From assembly GCF_010728925.1 (NCBI RefSeq), contig NZ_AP022608.1, forward strand, positions 2,480,001 to 2,544,000: 64,000 nucleotides of DNA, written 5' to 3'. Below the pieces are notes generated by a model. It made no database searches and was not told where the DNA came from. It saw nothing but the letters and a program-made list of their open reading frames with translations. The position numbers were made by a program, and so were the translations under genes. Source of the DNA: Mycolicibacterium gadium (GTDB lineage Bacteria > Actinomycetota > Actinomycetes > Mycobacteriales > Mycobacteriaceae). This document shows, in pieces, positions 44,058 to 55,649 of this stretch; position 1 is the first letter of the stretch, and each line of letters starts with the position of its first letter.

Positions 44058-45305
44058 TCAGGCGGCGAGTTCCCGCCCGCTTTGCAGCCGCTTCTCGCGA
44101 CGTCGTGCGCGCACTGCGGAGATCGCCGACTTGAGCCCACGTCGCTGCTCGGGCTCGAGTTCGTCGAACATCCGCTCACTGCGGGTCTCCGGTGCATCGT
44201 CGCGGGTGGCGCGCAGGTACTTGTCCGGCAGCGACAACTTGGCGATGGTGCGCCACGTCTTGCCGTACTGCACGAGGAAGTTGCCCGTCGTGTACGGCAG
44301 GTCGTACTTGTCGCACAACTGGCGCACCCGGATCGAGATCTCCTCGTACCGGTTGCTCGGCAGGTCCGGGTACAGGTGATGCTCGATCTGATGGGACAGG
44401 TTGCCGCTCATGAACCGCAGTGCAGGACCCGCTTCGAAGTTGGCACTGCCCAGCATCTGGCGCAGGTACCACTGACCCTTGCTCTCGCCGACCATGTCGG
44501 TCTTGGTGAATTTCTCTGCGCCGTCGGGGAAGTGGCCGCAGAAGATCACGGCGTTGGCCCACACATTGCGGATGACGTTGGCAACCGCGTTGGCCTTCAG
44601 CGTCGACATGAAAGTCGCACCCGGGGACAGCGACGTCAGCGCCGGCCACACCACGTAATCCTTGGCGACCTGGTGGCCGGCCTTCACGCCGAACTCGCGC
44701 ACGCGTTTCATCGTTGCGGCACGGTCGTCGCCGCCCTTGGCGATCTTGCCCAGCTCCAGGTGCTGCAGCCCCACACCCCATTCAAAGCCGATGGCCAGCA
44801 GGGTGTTGAAGAGCAGGTTGCCGTAAAGGTTGAACGGCTTCCACTTCGCGTCGCGCGTGACCCGAATGACGCCGTAGCCCACGTCGTCGTCCATGCCCAG
44901 GATGTTTGTGTACTTGTGATGCATGAAGTTGTGGGTGAAGCGCCAGTGCTTGGACGACCCGCTCATGTCCCACTCCCACGTCGAGGAGTGAATCTCGGGA
45001 TCGTTCATCCAATCCCACTGGCCGTGCATGACATTGTGGCCGATTTCCATGTTCTCGATGATCTTGGCCACGCCCAGGGTGACGGTGCCCGCCCACCACG
45101 CCGAGCGGCGCGAGCTCGCGGCCAGCGTCAATCGACCCGCCAACTCGAGAGCACGCTGGGCGGCGATGGTGCGGCGGATGTAGCGCGAGTCGCGCTCGCC
45201 GCGGGAGTCTTCGATGTCCTGGCGGATGGAATCCAGCTCAACAGCCAGACTCTCGATGTCCGCTTCGGACAGATGCGCGAATTCAGGAACGTCAGTGATT
45301 GCCAT
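44058..45305 (-). CDS. desA3: DesA3 acyl-CoA delta-9 desaturase
   Basis: 415 aa from ATG 45305 with GAGGAGG upstream. Seen: three histidine boxes HNVMH (90-94), HNFMHH (125-130) and HQIEHH (about 304-309), hydrophobic segments between them, and a basic tail. Known: a membrane di-iron desaturase that makes oleic acid from stearoyl-CoA, with electrons from the Rv3230c-type reductase. Context: the reductase gene is directly upstream, 69 nt away, and both have the same tandem palindrome before their starts. Confidence 0.94.
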   Translation of the reverse strand: MAITDVPEFAHLSEADIESLAVELDSIRQDIEDSRGERDSRYIRRTIAAQRALELAGRLTLAASSRRSAWWAGTVTLGVAKIIENMEIGHNVMHGQWDWMNDPEIHSSTWEWDMSGSSKHWRFTHNFMHHKYTNILGMDDDVGYGVIRVTRDAKWKPFNLYGNLLFNTLLAIGFEWGVGLQHLELGKIAKGGDDRAATMKRVREFGVKAGHQVAKDYVVWPALTSLSPGATFMSTLKANAVANVIRNVWANAVIFCGHFPDGAEKFTKTDMVGESKGQWYLRQMLGSANFEAGPALRFMSGNLSHQIEHHLYPDLPSNRYEEISIRVRQLCDKYDLPYTTGNFLVQYGKTWRTIAKLSLPDKYLRATRDDAPETRSERMFDELEPEQRRGLKSAISAVRARRREKRLQSGRELAA

Positions 45306-45328
45306 CGTCAAACCTCCTCTCAAGTACC

Positions 45329-45355
45329 TACGTTATCGTAACCTACGTACCCGTA
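45329..45355. promoter_or_regulatory. Tandem palindromic operator before desA3
   Basis: TACGTTATCGTA (45329-45340) and TACGTACCCGTA (45344-45355), centres 15 bp apart and 24 nt before the desA3 ATG. The same layout occurs before the reductase gene, so one regulator probably controls both. Confidence 0.75.
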
Positions 45356-45374
45356 GGTTACTGGTCGGTAAACC

Positions 45375-46538
45375 TTATACGTCCAGCACGCAGTCGCCCG
45401 AAGCTGCGGAAACACAGGTCTGTATCCGGGTGCCCGGCTCGTGTTCGGCGCCCGTACGCAGGTCACGGACGTGCCCGTCGAGCAGGCCCACGACACAGGA
45501 TTGGCAGATGCCCATCCGGCAGCCAAATGGCATCCGCACACCGGCACCCTCGCCGGCATCCATCAACGGCGTCGCGGCGTCCACCGTCACGGTCTTACCG
45601 CTGCGTGCAAACTCCACGGTGCCGCCCTGACCGTGTGCCGCGGCCTTGGACACCGCGAAACGTTCCAGGTGCAGTTGATCGGCGATGCCCGCGGCCGACC
45701 ACACGCGCTCAGCGGCGTCGAGCATGCCCTCGGGGCCGCACGCCCAGACGTGGCGCTCGCGCCAGTCGGGCACCTCATGGTCGAGGCGAGACATATCCAG
45801 GCGACCCTCGGTTCGGGTGGCACGCAGTCGTAAGCGGTACCCCTCATGACCGCGCTGCAGGTCCGCCAGCTCCGTCGCGAAGAGCACATCGGATTCCGTT
45901 GGCGCCGAATGCAAGTGGACGATATCGGTGATCTGATCGCGACGGGTCAGGGTACGCAGCATCGACATCACCGGGGTGATGCCCGAACCGCCAGTGATGA
46001 ACAGCACCTTCGCCGGAGCCGGGTCGGGCATCACGAAGTTGCCCTGCGGTGCGGCCAGTCGCACGATCGTGCCGGGTGCGACCCCGCCGACGAGGTGGGT
46101 CGAAAGGAATCCCTCGGGCATGGCCTTGACCGTGATCGTGATCGTGCGCCTCGACCTGGAAATCACCGGTCCCGTGGCGCCGGCCGTGACCGGGCTCGAG
46201 GTCAGCGAGTACGACCGCCAACGCCAGCGTCCGTCGACCAGCAGTCCGATGCCTATGTACTGGCCCGGTTGGTAGTTGAAGGAAAAGCCCCACCCCGGCT
46301 TGATGACGAGGGTCGCCGAATCCTCGGTCTCGCGGCGCACTTCCACCACTCGGCCGCGCAGTTCACGCGCCGACCACAGCGGGTTGGCGAGTTTGAGGTA
46401 GTCGTCGGGTAGCAGTGGTGTGGTGATCCGCTGAGCGACGGTACGCAGCGCATGCCAGGCCGGGTGCTTCTCACCGACGACACCCGCTCGGGCCGTGTCG
46501 GCGACATTAGCCGAGATCTTTATCGAGTTCTTGGCCAC
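45375..46538 (-). CDS. Ferredoxin-type oxidoreductase partner of DesA3 (Rv3230c-like)
   Basis: 387 aa from GTG 46538 ([12 protein letters not shown]). Seen: an N-terminal helical part, an FAD domain with RSYSLTSS, an NAD(P) domain with [15 protein letters not shown] and WACGPEGML, and a C-terminal plant-type [2Fe-2S] ferredoxin domain ([11 protein letters not shown] ... QTC). A single chain therefore carries FAD, NAD(P)H site and iron-sulfur cluster. Known: the Rv3230c homologue reduces DesA3. Context: 69 nt upstream of desA3, with the shared operator in each gap. Confidence 0.93.
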   Translation of the reverse strand: MAKNSIKISANVADTARAGVVGEKHPAWHALRTVAQRITTPLLPDDYLKLANPLWSARELRGRVVEVRRETEDSATLVIKPGWGFSFNYQPGQYIGIGLLVDGRWRWRSYSLTSSPVTAGATGPVISRSRRTITITVKAMPEGFLSTHLVGGVAPGTIVRLAAPQGNFVMPDPAPAKVLFITGGSGITPVMSMLRTLTRRDQITDIVHLHSAPTESDVLFATELADLQRGHEGYRLRLRATRTEGRLDMSRLDHEVPDWRERHVWACGPEGMLDAAERVWSAAGIADQLHLERFAVSKAAAHGQGGTVEFARSGKTVTVDAATPLMDAGEGAGVRMPFGCRMGICQSCVVGLLDGHVRDLRTGAEHEPGTRIQTCVSAASGDCVLDV

Positions 46539-46544
46539 GCAACC

Positions 46545-46571
46545 TACGGTACCGTAACTTACGGTCCCGTA
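46545..46571. promoter_or_regulatory. Tandem palindromic operator before the DesA3 reductase gene
   Basis: TACGGTACCGTA (46545-46556, a perfect palindrome) and TACGGTCCCGTA (46560-46571), centres 15 bp apart and 7 nt before the GTG. Matches the desA3 operator in sequence and spacing. Confidence 0.75.
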
Positions 46572-46590
46572 CTCAATACAGTTACCGCCG

Positions 46591-47088
46591 TCACAGCAGC
46601 TCGAGCAGGAACGGCAGCTCCTGCGGGGCGTACCAGGCCAAGTCATGGTCTTGGGCATCGCCGACCACGAACTCGGCGTCTTCGTCACCCAGGTCAGCGT
46701 CGTCGACGGCCTCGATTGCGGCCACCACCGCGGGCTCGGCATCGGCGTTGTCGACGTACGCCGCGATCACGTCGCTGAATGCGATCGGGCCGGACAGCCG
46801 CACCACCGCGTCGTCGAGATCGGGCCGAGGTGTCAGGTCACCGGCCTCGGCCACCACCACCGCCCGGCGCGACGGCATGTCCGATGCGCCCTCCCCTGCG
46901 AGCAGTCGCAGCGAGGCGAGTGCCGCCTCACGCAGCGCCACGTCGGCCAATTCGTCGTCGTCGCCCTGGGCATAGGCCTCGCGCAGCGTCGGCGTCACCG
47001 CGAACGCCGTTCCGCTGCGGGCGTGCAACATTTGGTCCGCGACGAGCTGCTGCAACATGGCCAGGGTCGCTGGGACGTAGACGCGCAC
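46591..47088 (-). CDS. DUF6912-family protein (Rv3231c-like)
   Basis: 165 aa from GTG 47088. Seen: [18 protein letters not shown] at the N-terminus, an acidic middle ([27 protein letters not shown]) and a hydrophobic end (ELPFLLELL). No signal peptide or known motif. Context: 9 nt after the BCCT transporter stop on the same strand, and 52 nt before the reductase gene. Function unknown. Confidence 0.82.
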   Translation of the reverse strand: MRVYVPATLAMLQQLVADQMLHARSGTAFAVTPTLREAYAQGDDDELADVALREAALASLRLLAGEGASDMPSRRAVVVAEAGDLTPRPDLDDAVVRLSGPIAFSDVIAAYVDNADAEPAVVAAIEAVDDADLGDEDAEFVVGDAQDHDLAWYAPQELPFLLELL

Positions 47089-47097
47089 GTCCGAAGG

Positions 47098-48843
47098 TTA
47101 ACCGGCTCCGCTCTTGCCGGCTTCGGGATCCTTCTCGACCACGATCACGAAATCGTCGCCGTGCTGTGTGACCCCGCTGACGACGGCGTTGTTGACCGCT
47201 TCGGACGCGTACTGCCGCCGCACCACCTTCGGGTCGTTGCGCAGGTCTTTCACCAGCGCGACCGCCAGGCCGACCATGACGAGCAGGAAGGGCAAAGCCG
47301 CGATGATGGTGATGGTCTGCAGCCCCTTCAGCGCGTCTTCTCCGCCGACCAGCAGCATCACGGCCGCCACCGCTCCCATCGCGACACCCCAGAAGATAAC
47401 GGTGCCCCGGCCCGGTTTGATGGTCCCCCGTTCGGATAGCGAACCCATCACGATCGACGCTGCGTCCGCGCCGGAGACGAAGAAGATCGCGACCAGCACC
47501 ATCACCAAAACGCTCGCGACCGTCGCTATCGGGTATTGGTCGAGCAGACCGAACAGCTGCGCCTCGATGCTGCCCTCGCCCGCGAGGTCGACGCCTTCCT
47601 GCTGGAGCTTGATCGCGGCTCCACCGAAGACCGCGAACCACACCAGCGAAACCAGGCTGGGCACCAGCAGCACCCCCGCGACGAACTGCCGGATGGTGCG
47701 CCCACGCGAGATCCGTGCGATGAACATGCCGACGAACGGCGTCCAGGACACCCACCATGCCCAGTAGAAGATGGTCCACGCCTGCAGCCAGGTGTTCACC
47801 TCGGCGCCCTCGGCCCCGGTGCGCGCGGACATCATCGCGATGTCGCCCAGGTAGCTGGCCATCGCGGTCGGCATCAGGTTGAGGATGAAAACCGTTGGGC
47901 CGACGACGAATACGAACAGCGCCAGCGAGACGGCCAGTACCATGTTGATGTTCGACAACCATTGGATGCCGCGGGCGATCCCCGACACCGCGGACAGTAC
48001 GAACGCGATCGTCAGCACGGTGATGATCACGATCAGGATCGTGTTGCCGGATTCGCCGATTCCGCCGACGATCTGCAGGCCGCTACGGATCTGCAGCGCC
48101 CCCAGCCCGAGCGATGCCGCTGATCCGAACAGCGTGGCGAAGATCGCCAACATGTCGATGACCTTGCCCCACGGGCCATTTGCGCGTGCGCCCAGCAGCG
48201 GCTCGAACGCCGCGCTGATCAGCTGTAGCCGGCCCTTCCGGTACACGCCGTACGCGATCGCCAGCCCGACGACCGCGTAGATCGCCCAGGGGTGCAGGGT
48301 CCAGTGGAACAGCGTGGTCGCCAATGCGTTCTGGACCGCCTCCGGATTACCCGCGTCGCCGGTTCCCGGCGGCGGGGTGGTGAAGTGCGTCAGGGGCTCG
48401 GCGACACCGAAGAACATCAGCCCGATCCCCATGCCTGCGGAGAACATCATGGCGATCCAGGACACTCCGTTGAACTCGGGCTCCTCATCGTCGCGGCCCA
48501 GCGGGATGGTTCCGTAGCGGCCGAGCGCCAGCCAGAGCACGAAAACCACGAACCCCGAGCCCGTCAGGACGAACAACCAACCGGTGTTGTCCATGACCCA
48601 GGTCAGCGCGCTGCCCGACGCGTCGGCCAGCGACGGGGTGCTGACGAAGCCCCAGACCAGAAACCCGACCGCGATGACTGCGGTGACCCCGAAGACGACC
48701 CAGTCCACTCCGCGCGACCGTGTGTACGCGGCTTCTTCGACGGGTACATCCAGGACTGGATGCGGAATGACCCGGTCAGTGGGCGACGAGAGGGTCCGCC
48801 GGACGGGCGTTTTCGGTTTTGGGTGCTCGGCGTCGATGCTCAC
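47098..48843 (-). CDS. BCCT-family betaine/choline/carnitine transporter
   Basis: 581 aa from GTG 48843 (VSIDAEHPKP); a TTG at 48876 is also in frame. Seen: twelve hydrophobic segments, the tryptophan-rich FYWAWWVSWTPFVGMFIARISRGRT signature and WTLHPWAIYAVVGLAIAY. Hydrophilic N- and C-terminal tails suggest osmotic sensing. Known: BCCT carriers import glycine betaine or related compatible solutes with Na+ or H+. Context: sits where ppk2 (Rv3232c) is found in M. tuberculosis. Exact substrate unknown. Confidence 0.92.
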   Translation of the reverse strand: MSIDAEHPKPKTPVRRTLSSPTDRVIPHPVLDVPVEEAAYTRSRGVDWVVFGVTAVIAVGFLVWGFVSTPSLADASGSALTWVMDNTGWLFVLTGSGFVVFVLWLALGRYGTIPLGRDDEEPEFNGVSWIAMMFSAGMGIGLMFFGVAEPLTHFTTPPPGTGDAGNPEAVQNALATTLFHWTLHPWAIYAVVGLAIAYGVYRKGRLQLISAAFEPLLGARANGPWGKVIDMLAIFATLFGSAASLGLGALQIRSGLQIVGGIGESGNTILIVIITVLTIAFVLSAVSGIARGIQWLSNINMVLAVSLALFVFVVGPTVFILNLMPTAMASYLGDIAMMSARTGAEGAEVNTWLQAWTIFYWAWWVSWTPFVGMFIARISRGRTIRQFVAGVLLVPSLVSLVWFAVFGGAAIKLQQEGVDLAGEGSIEAQLFGLLDQYPIATVASVLVMVLVAIFFVSGADAASIVMGSLSERGTIKPGRGTVIFWGVAMGAVAAVMLLVGGEDALKGLQTITIIAALPFLLVMVGLAVALVKDLRNDPKVVRRQYASEAVNNAVVSGVTQHGDDFVIVVEKDPEAGKSGAG

Positions 48844-48898
48844 CGATGAGCCATTCCCACCGCGGCTGAATTTCAACCAAGATCAGAAATGCGACCGT

Positions 48899-50308
48899 TC
48901 ATCGTGCCGCTTCGAGCAATTCATCCAGCGATTCGCGCAACAGGGCCGGCAGCATGTCGACGTCGCTCATCGCGTCGCGGTCGGCGTTGATACCGAAATA
49001 GAGCATGCCGTTGTACGACGTCACACCGATGGCAAGGACCTGGTTGTGCAATAGCGGTGGTACCGAATAGGTCTCGAGCAACTTGGCGCCCGCGACGTAC
49101 ATCTGCTTCTGCGCGCCAGGAACATTGGTGATCAGGAGGTTGAACTGTCGCGCCGAGAAGCCCGTTGCCACGCGAATGCCCATGGCGTGCAACGTCGGTG
49201 GCGCGAAGCCCGACAACGTGACAATGGTCCTGGCGTCGACCAAACTGGCGGCGGTGGGGTGCGACTCGGTGGTGTGCGCGATCTGCGACAGCCGGACGAC
49301 CGCATTGCCCTCCCCTACCGGAAGATCCACGAGGAACGGCGATACCTCGCTGATCGCCTGGCCGGGCCCCGTCGTGTCGAGGTCGGCGTCGGGGTAGACC
49401 GACATCGGGGCCATCGCGCGCATCGTCGTGGTCGCCGAAACCGGCTCGCCACGGGACAGCAGCCAGTTTCTCAACGCACCCGCCACCACCGCGAGCACCA
49501 CGTCGTTGACGTCACAGTCGTACCGGGCCCGGACCAGGCGGAAATCCTCCAGGTCGCCGCTGGCCACCGCGAACCGGCGGTTGCGGGACACCGTGGTGTT
49601 CAGCGGGCTGTTCGGCGCGGTGCCACGCGCGGCGGTACGGACCACGTCGACGAATCGCCTGCCGACGTCGGCCAGTTGACCGGCATTGGTGACGACACCG
49701 GTGACCGCCGAGCGCAGCTCCCCGATTTGTTCGGCGGGACGGGTCACCCATTCGCCGACGGCACCGAACAGCAGTCCGCGGTCACTGGGTTCGCGCGCCG
49801 GAATCCAGATGTCCTCACCGAACTCCGGGCGCTTCTGCGTGCGGTCGGCGATGACGTGTCCGATCTCCAGCGCCGTCATCCCGTTCACCAGCGCCTGATG
49901 CGACTTCGTGTAGATCGCGATCCGGTTCTTGGCCAGACCCTCGATCAGGTACATCTCCCACAGGGGCCTGGACTTGTCCAACTGCCGGGAGCCCAGCCGT
50001 GCGATCAGTTCGTGCAGCTGGTTGTCGCTGCCCGGAGACGGCAGGGCCGAACGGCGAATGTGGTAGGTGATATCGAAGTCGGGGTCGTCCACCCAGACGG
50101 GGCGCGCCAGTCCGAGGGTCACTTCGCGAACCTTCTGGCGGTAGCGCGGAATCTGTGGGAGCCGCTGCTCGACGGTTTCGAGCAGGGTTTCGTAGCTCAG
50201 TCCATTGCGCGGCTTGCGCAGAATCGACAGCGACCCCACATACATCGGCGTCGACGTGTTCTCCATACGGAAGAACGCCGCGTCGGAGGCCGACAACCTG
50301 GTCACCAT
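48899..50308 (-). CDS. WS/DGAT (Tgs3-like) acyltransferase with altered active site
   Basis: 469 aa from ATG 50308 (MVTRLSASDAAFF). Seen: family N-terminus (LSASDAAFFRMENTSTPMYVGSL), the central segment KSHQALVNGMTAL where the catalytic motif HHxxxDG is expected, and the C-terminal NLLITNVPG and LAIGVTSYNG. The second histidine is Gln and the Asp is Asn. Known: the second His is the catalytic base for triacylglycerol or wax ester synthesis. Inferred: reduced or different activity. Context: position of Rv3233c/Rv3234c (tgs3). Confidence 0.85.
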   Translation of the reverse strand: MVTRLSASDAAFFRMENTSTPMYVGSLSILRKPRNGLSYETLLETVEQRLPQIPRYRQKVREVTLGLARPVWVDDPDFDITYHIRRSALPSPGSDNQLHELIARLGSRQLDKSRPLWEMYLIEGLAKNRIAIYTKSHQALVNGMTALEIGHVIADRTQKRPEFGEDIWIPAREPSDRGLLFGAVGEWVTRPAEQIGELRSAVTGVVTNAGQLADVGRRFVDVVRTAARGTAPNSPLNTTVSRNRRFAVASGDLEDFRLVRARYDCDVNDVVLAVVAGALRNWLLSRGEPVSATTTMRAMAPMSVYPDADLDTTGPGQAISEVSPFLVDLPVGEGNAVVRLSQIAHTTESHPTAASLVDARTIVTLSGFAPPTLHAMGIRVATGFSARQFNLLITNVPGAQKQMYVAGAKLLETYSVPPLLHNQVLAIGVTSYNGMLYFGINADRDAMSDVDMLPALLRESLDELLEAAR

Positions 50309-50496
50309 CGCCGCGACGCCCCCTCGTTGACTACGCGGTTCTCGGCCGCGGTGGTTCTGATTACCAACGTAGCGACCAATCCTGTCGCTGCGCAGCACGG
50401 GTGCAGAGAACCCACTGCAAACCGTGCGATCATGAACAGGTCTGCAACTCTCCGGCAGATGCCGTCCCTGCCCCGTCAATCGCCGGAGAGCATTTC

Positions 50497-51012
50497 ATGA
50501 CCACACCCCCGACCCCTAAGCCGGGTGCACCATTCGTATCGCCGGTAGTCGACTACGAGCCGCAGCCCGTCGGCTTGGCGGCATGCCGATCGAAGCCGGT
50601 GCTGCACCGTCGTGCCTCGCGGCCGTCGTCGCCCGCGCGATACGGGGCGGCGGTTCGGGAAGCGGATCCGCCGCGCACCGCCGTCATGTTCGCCGATGCC
50701 GCGTTGCGAAGGGTGCTCGAGGTGATCGATCGGCGCAGGCCGGTGGCGCAGCTGCGGCCACTGCTGGCGCCGGCGCTGATCGACACGGTCATCGAGTTGA
50801 GCCGGTCATCGCATAGTCGGAACGATCGCACGACAGGGGTGCGCACCGTCGCGAGGCTGCACCGGGTGCGGCTGCGCATCGTCGACGGCACCGACGGCAC
50901 CGAAGCCGAGGTGTTCGGGACGTTCACCAATGGGCCGCGGGTGCGTGCGCTGGCCGCACGCATCGAGCTTTACCGGGATCGGTGGCGCATCGTCGCTCTG
51001 CAGATCGGCTGA
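50497..51012 (+). CDS. Rv3235-family protein
   Basis: 171 aa from ATG 50497 with GGAGAG upstream. Seen: a proline/arginine-rich N-terminus, then a compact domain (MFADAALRRVLEVIDRRRPVAQLRPLLAPALID ... VFGTFTNGPRVRALAARIELYRDRWRIVALQIG). No TM or signal. Known: an actinobacterial family often encoded near secA; function unknown. Context: convergent with secA1, 14 nt between stops. Confidence 0.83.
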   Translation: MTTPPTPKPGAPFVSPVVDYEPQPVGLAACRSKPVLHRRASRPSSPARYGAAVREADPPRTAVMFADAALRRVLEVIDRRRPVAQLRPLLAPALIDTVIELSRSSHSRNDRTTGVRTVARLHRVRLRIVDGTDGTEAEVFGTFTNGPRVRALAARIELYRDRWRIVALQIG

Positions 51013-51026
51013 GCCGGCGACCCGCC

Positions 51027-53843
<2,817 letters not shown>

Positions 53844-53942
53844 GCTATTCCTCAGGCTTTCCAGGTGGGTTGGATCTGATAGAGCTCAACCCATGGTAGC
53901 GACGTGGCGCGCCGAGTCCGGCGAGCGTGTCAGGCGAGCCGA

Positions 53943-54632
53943 TCAGCCTTGCGGGTCCGAGAGCCGAATCAGTCCGTAGTCGTAGGCGTGGCGGCGGTAC
54001 ACCACACACGGTTTGTCGCTTTCCTTGTCGTGGAACAGGAAGAAATCGTGGCCCACCAGCTCCATCTGCGACAGGGCGTCGTCGGTGGTCATCGGCGTGG
54101 CCGGATGTTCCTTGGTGCGCACGATGCGCCCGGGTTCATGGTCGTCCAGCATCGCCGGGTCGACCTGCGGTGATTCCGATCCGGAACCGTTGAGGGTGTC
54201 GGGCATGGGCCCGATCGCGGTGGCCTCGGCCAGCGACACCGGGGTCTTGTCGCCGTAGTGGATCTTGCGACGGTCCTTGCTTCGCCGGAGTCGATTCTCG
54301 AGTTTGCAGACCGCGGACTCCAACGCGGCGTAGAAGCTGTCGGCGCAGGCCTCGCCCCGGACTACCGGGCCGCGGCCGCGCGCGGTGATCTCGACGTGCT
54401 GACAGTTCTTACGCTGGCGCCGGTTGCGTTCATGGTCCAGTTCGACGTCGAAGAGGTAAATGGTGCGGTCGAGTCGTTCCAGGCGAGTGAGTTTGTCTGA
54501 GACGTAGATGCGGAAGTGCTCGGGAATCTCGACGTTGCGGCCCTTGACGACGATCTCGGCTCGCGGTTCGGCTTCGGGCGTCTCGTCGGTGACCAGCGTC
54601 GCTTGGTCCGAGTCAATGGAATGGGTTGACAT
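53943..54632 (-). CDS. hpf: Long-form hibernation promoting factor (HPF/MPY)
   Basis: 229 aa from ATG 54632 (MSTHSIDSDQ); an in-frame GTG at 54665 is less likely. Seen: an N-terminal S30AE domain (EIVVKGRNVEIPEHFRIYVSDKLTRLERL), a linker and a C-terminal dimerisation domain (LVGHDFFLFHDKESDKPCVVYRRHAYDYGLIRL). Known: long HPF binds idle 70S ribosomes and stabilises them in stationary phase or hypoxia. Context: 325 nt of leader with no gene separates it from comF. Confidence 0.94.
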   Translation of the reverse strand: MSTHSIDSDQATLVTDETPEAEPRAEIVVKGRNVEIPEHFRIYVSDKLTRLERLDRTIYLFDVELDHERNRRQRKNCQHVEITARGRGPVVRGEACADSFYAALESAVCKLENRLRRSKDRRKIHYGDKTPVSLAEATAIGPMPDTLNGSGSESPQVDPAMLDDHEPGRIVRTKEHPATPMTTDDALSQMELVGHDFFLFHDKESDKPCVVYRRHAYDYGLIRLSDPQG

Positions 54633-54957
54633 ACTTGGCAACTCGTTTCTCTTTCGCGTCCGCACGCGTCAGCGTGCCCGGCTGGATGTGGATACGCGCC
54701 GAGGGGACCTGCATGTCTTATGCCTTAGTCGCGGCCCGCCGGTGCAAGGTGTCGTCTACTCACCTCCTACCGCTGGTGGGCGATGCCGGCGCTGGTTGGT
54801 GATGCGCCGCCGTGAGGCATTCACGGGTGGTTGATCCCGACGGTAGTCCGTGTTCACCCGGTCGTGCCACAAAATCCACTGAGTTTTCAGGACCTGTTTT
54901 CAGTTCTTCACATCCCCTTGATGCCGGAGTAATTACCGGGACCGTCACCACCGGCGG
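54633..54957 (-). other. Non-coding region between comF and hpf (hpf leader/promoter)
   Basis: 325 nt with no convincing gene. On the minus strand there is AGGAGG directly touching a GTG of a 12-codon frame (no spacing, so unlikely to be translated) and several TA-rich hexamers, but no clear promoter pair. Expected to hold the stress-regulated hpf promoter and a long 5' leader. Confidence 0.4.
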
Positions 54958-55596
54958 TCAGGCAGCGGCGATAGCCAGCACAGCCGCCACAGCTACGCCG
55001 GCCCGCTGCAGGACACGGACAGATTCAGACGCGGTGGCGCCCGTCGTCACGACGTCGTCGACGACCACGACGTCCCCTGCCAAGAGGCCGGCGGGGCGTA
55101 CCAGCTTCACCCGGCCCGCGATGTTGCGCTGGCGGTCGGCGCTGGAGAGGCCTGCAGAATCGGCGACGAAGGCTCGCGTGCGCAGCGCTGGAACCACGGT
55201 GACGTCGGGCTCCCCGGAGGTCGCGGCAAGGGTGATGCGGGTGACCGGGTCCCCGCCGCGGCGCCTGGCCGCCCACCGACGTGTCGGTGCAGGCACCACG
55301 GTGAGCGGCGTCTCGACGACGCCCCAGGTCAGCATGTGATCCAGCCCCGCGCCGAGCGCGCCGCCGAGCGGCTCGACGAGGTCGGCGCGGCCATGCTCCT
55401 TGACGGCGACGATCGCTTGGCGACGTGCGCCCGCATAGCGGCCGAGCGAGAAGACGGGTATGCCGGGGTCGACGCGAGGGCTGACGAGGTGCGGTTCGTC
55501 TGGCTTGACGGCCAGGTCTTTGGCGCAGATGTCGCACCACCGCGTCGAGCGTGCGCCGCAGCCGCCGCACTCCAGCGGCAGCACCAGATCGAGCAT
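54958..55596 (-). CDS. ComF-family phosphoribosyltransferase-like protein
   Basis: 212 aa. Seen: an N-terminal zinc ribbon (CGGCGARSTRWCDIC) and a PRTase domain with the PRPP loop VVVVDDVVTTGATASES near 180-196. Known: ComF proteins act in DNA uptake in naturally competent bacteria; in mycobacteria their job is unclear. Context: divergent from the DUF2252 gene by 53 nt; same strand as hpf. Confidence 0.9.
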   Translation of the reverse strand: MLDLVLPLECGGCGARSTRWCDICAKDLAVKPDEPHLVSPRVDPGIPVFSLGRYAGARRQAIVAVKEHGRADLVEPLGGALGAGLDHMLTWGVVETPLTVVPAPTRRWAARRRGGDPVTRITLAATSGEPDVTVVPALRTRAFVADSAGLSSADRQRNIAGRVKLVRPAGLLAGDVVVVDDVVTTGATASESVRVLQRAGVAVAAVLAIAAA

Positions 55597-55649
55597 GCCC
55601 GCAGTGTGGCGGTGATCGGTGACATCTGTTTGGGGGTACTCCTCGTCTC

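Noticed and set aside
54724..54765. 12-codon frame (MSRRHLAPAGRD) before hpf as a leader peptide
   Set aside because: Its AGGAGG touches the GTG directly with no spacing, so initiation there is unlikely.
54820..54880. DosR-box-like sequence (GGACTACCGTCGGGA on the minus strand) in the hpf leader
   Set aside because: Too few matches to the DosR consensus and poor symmetry; likely chance.
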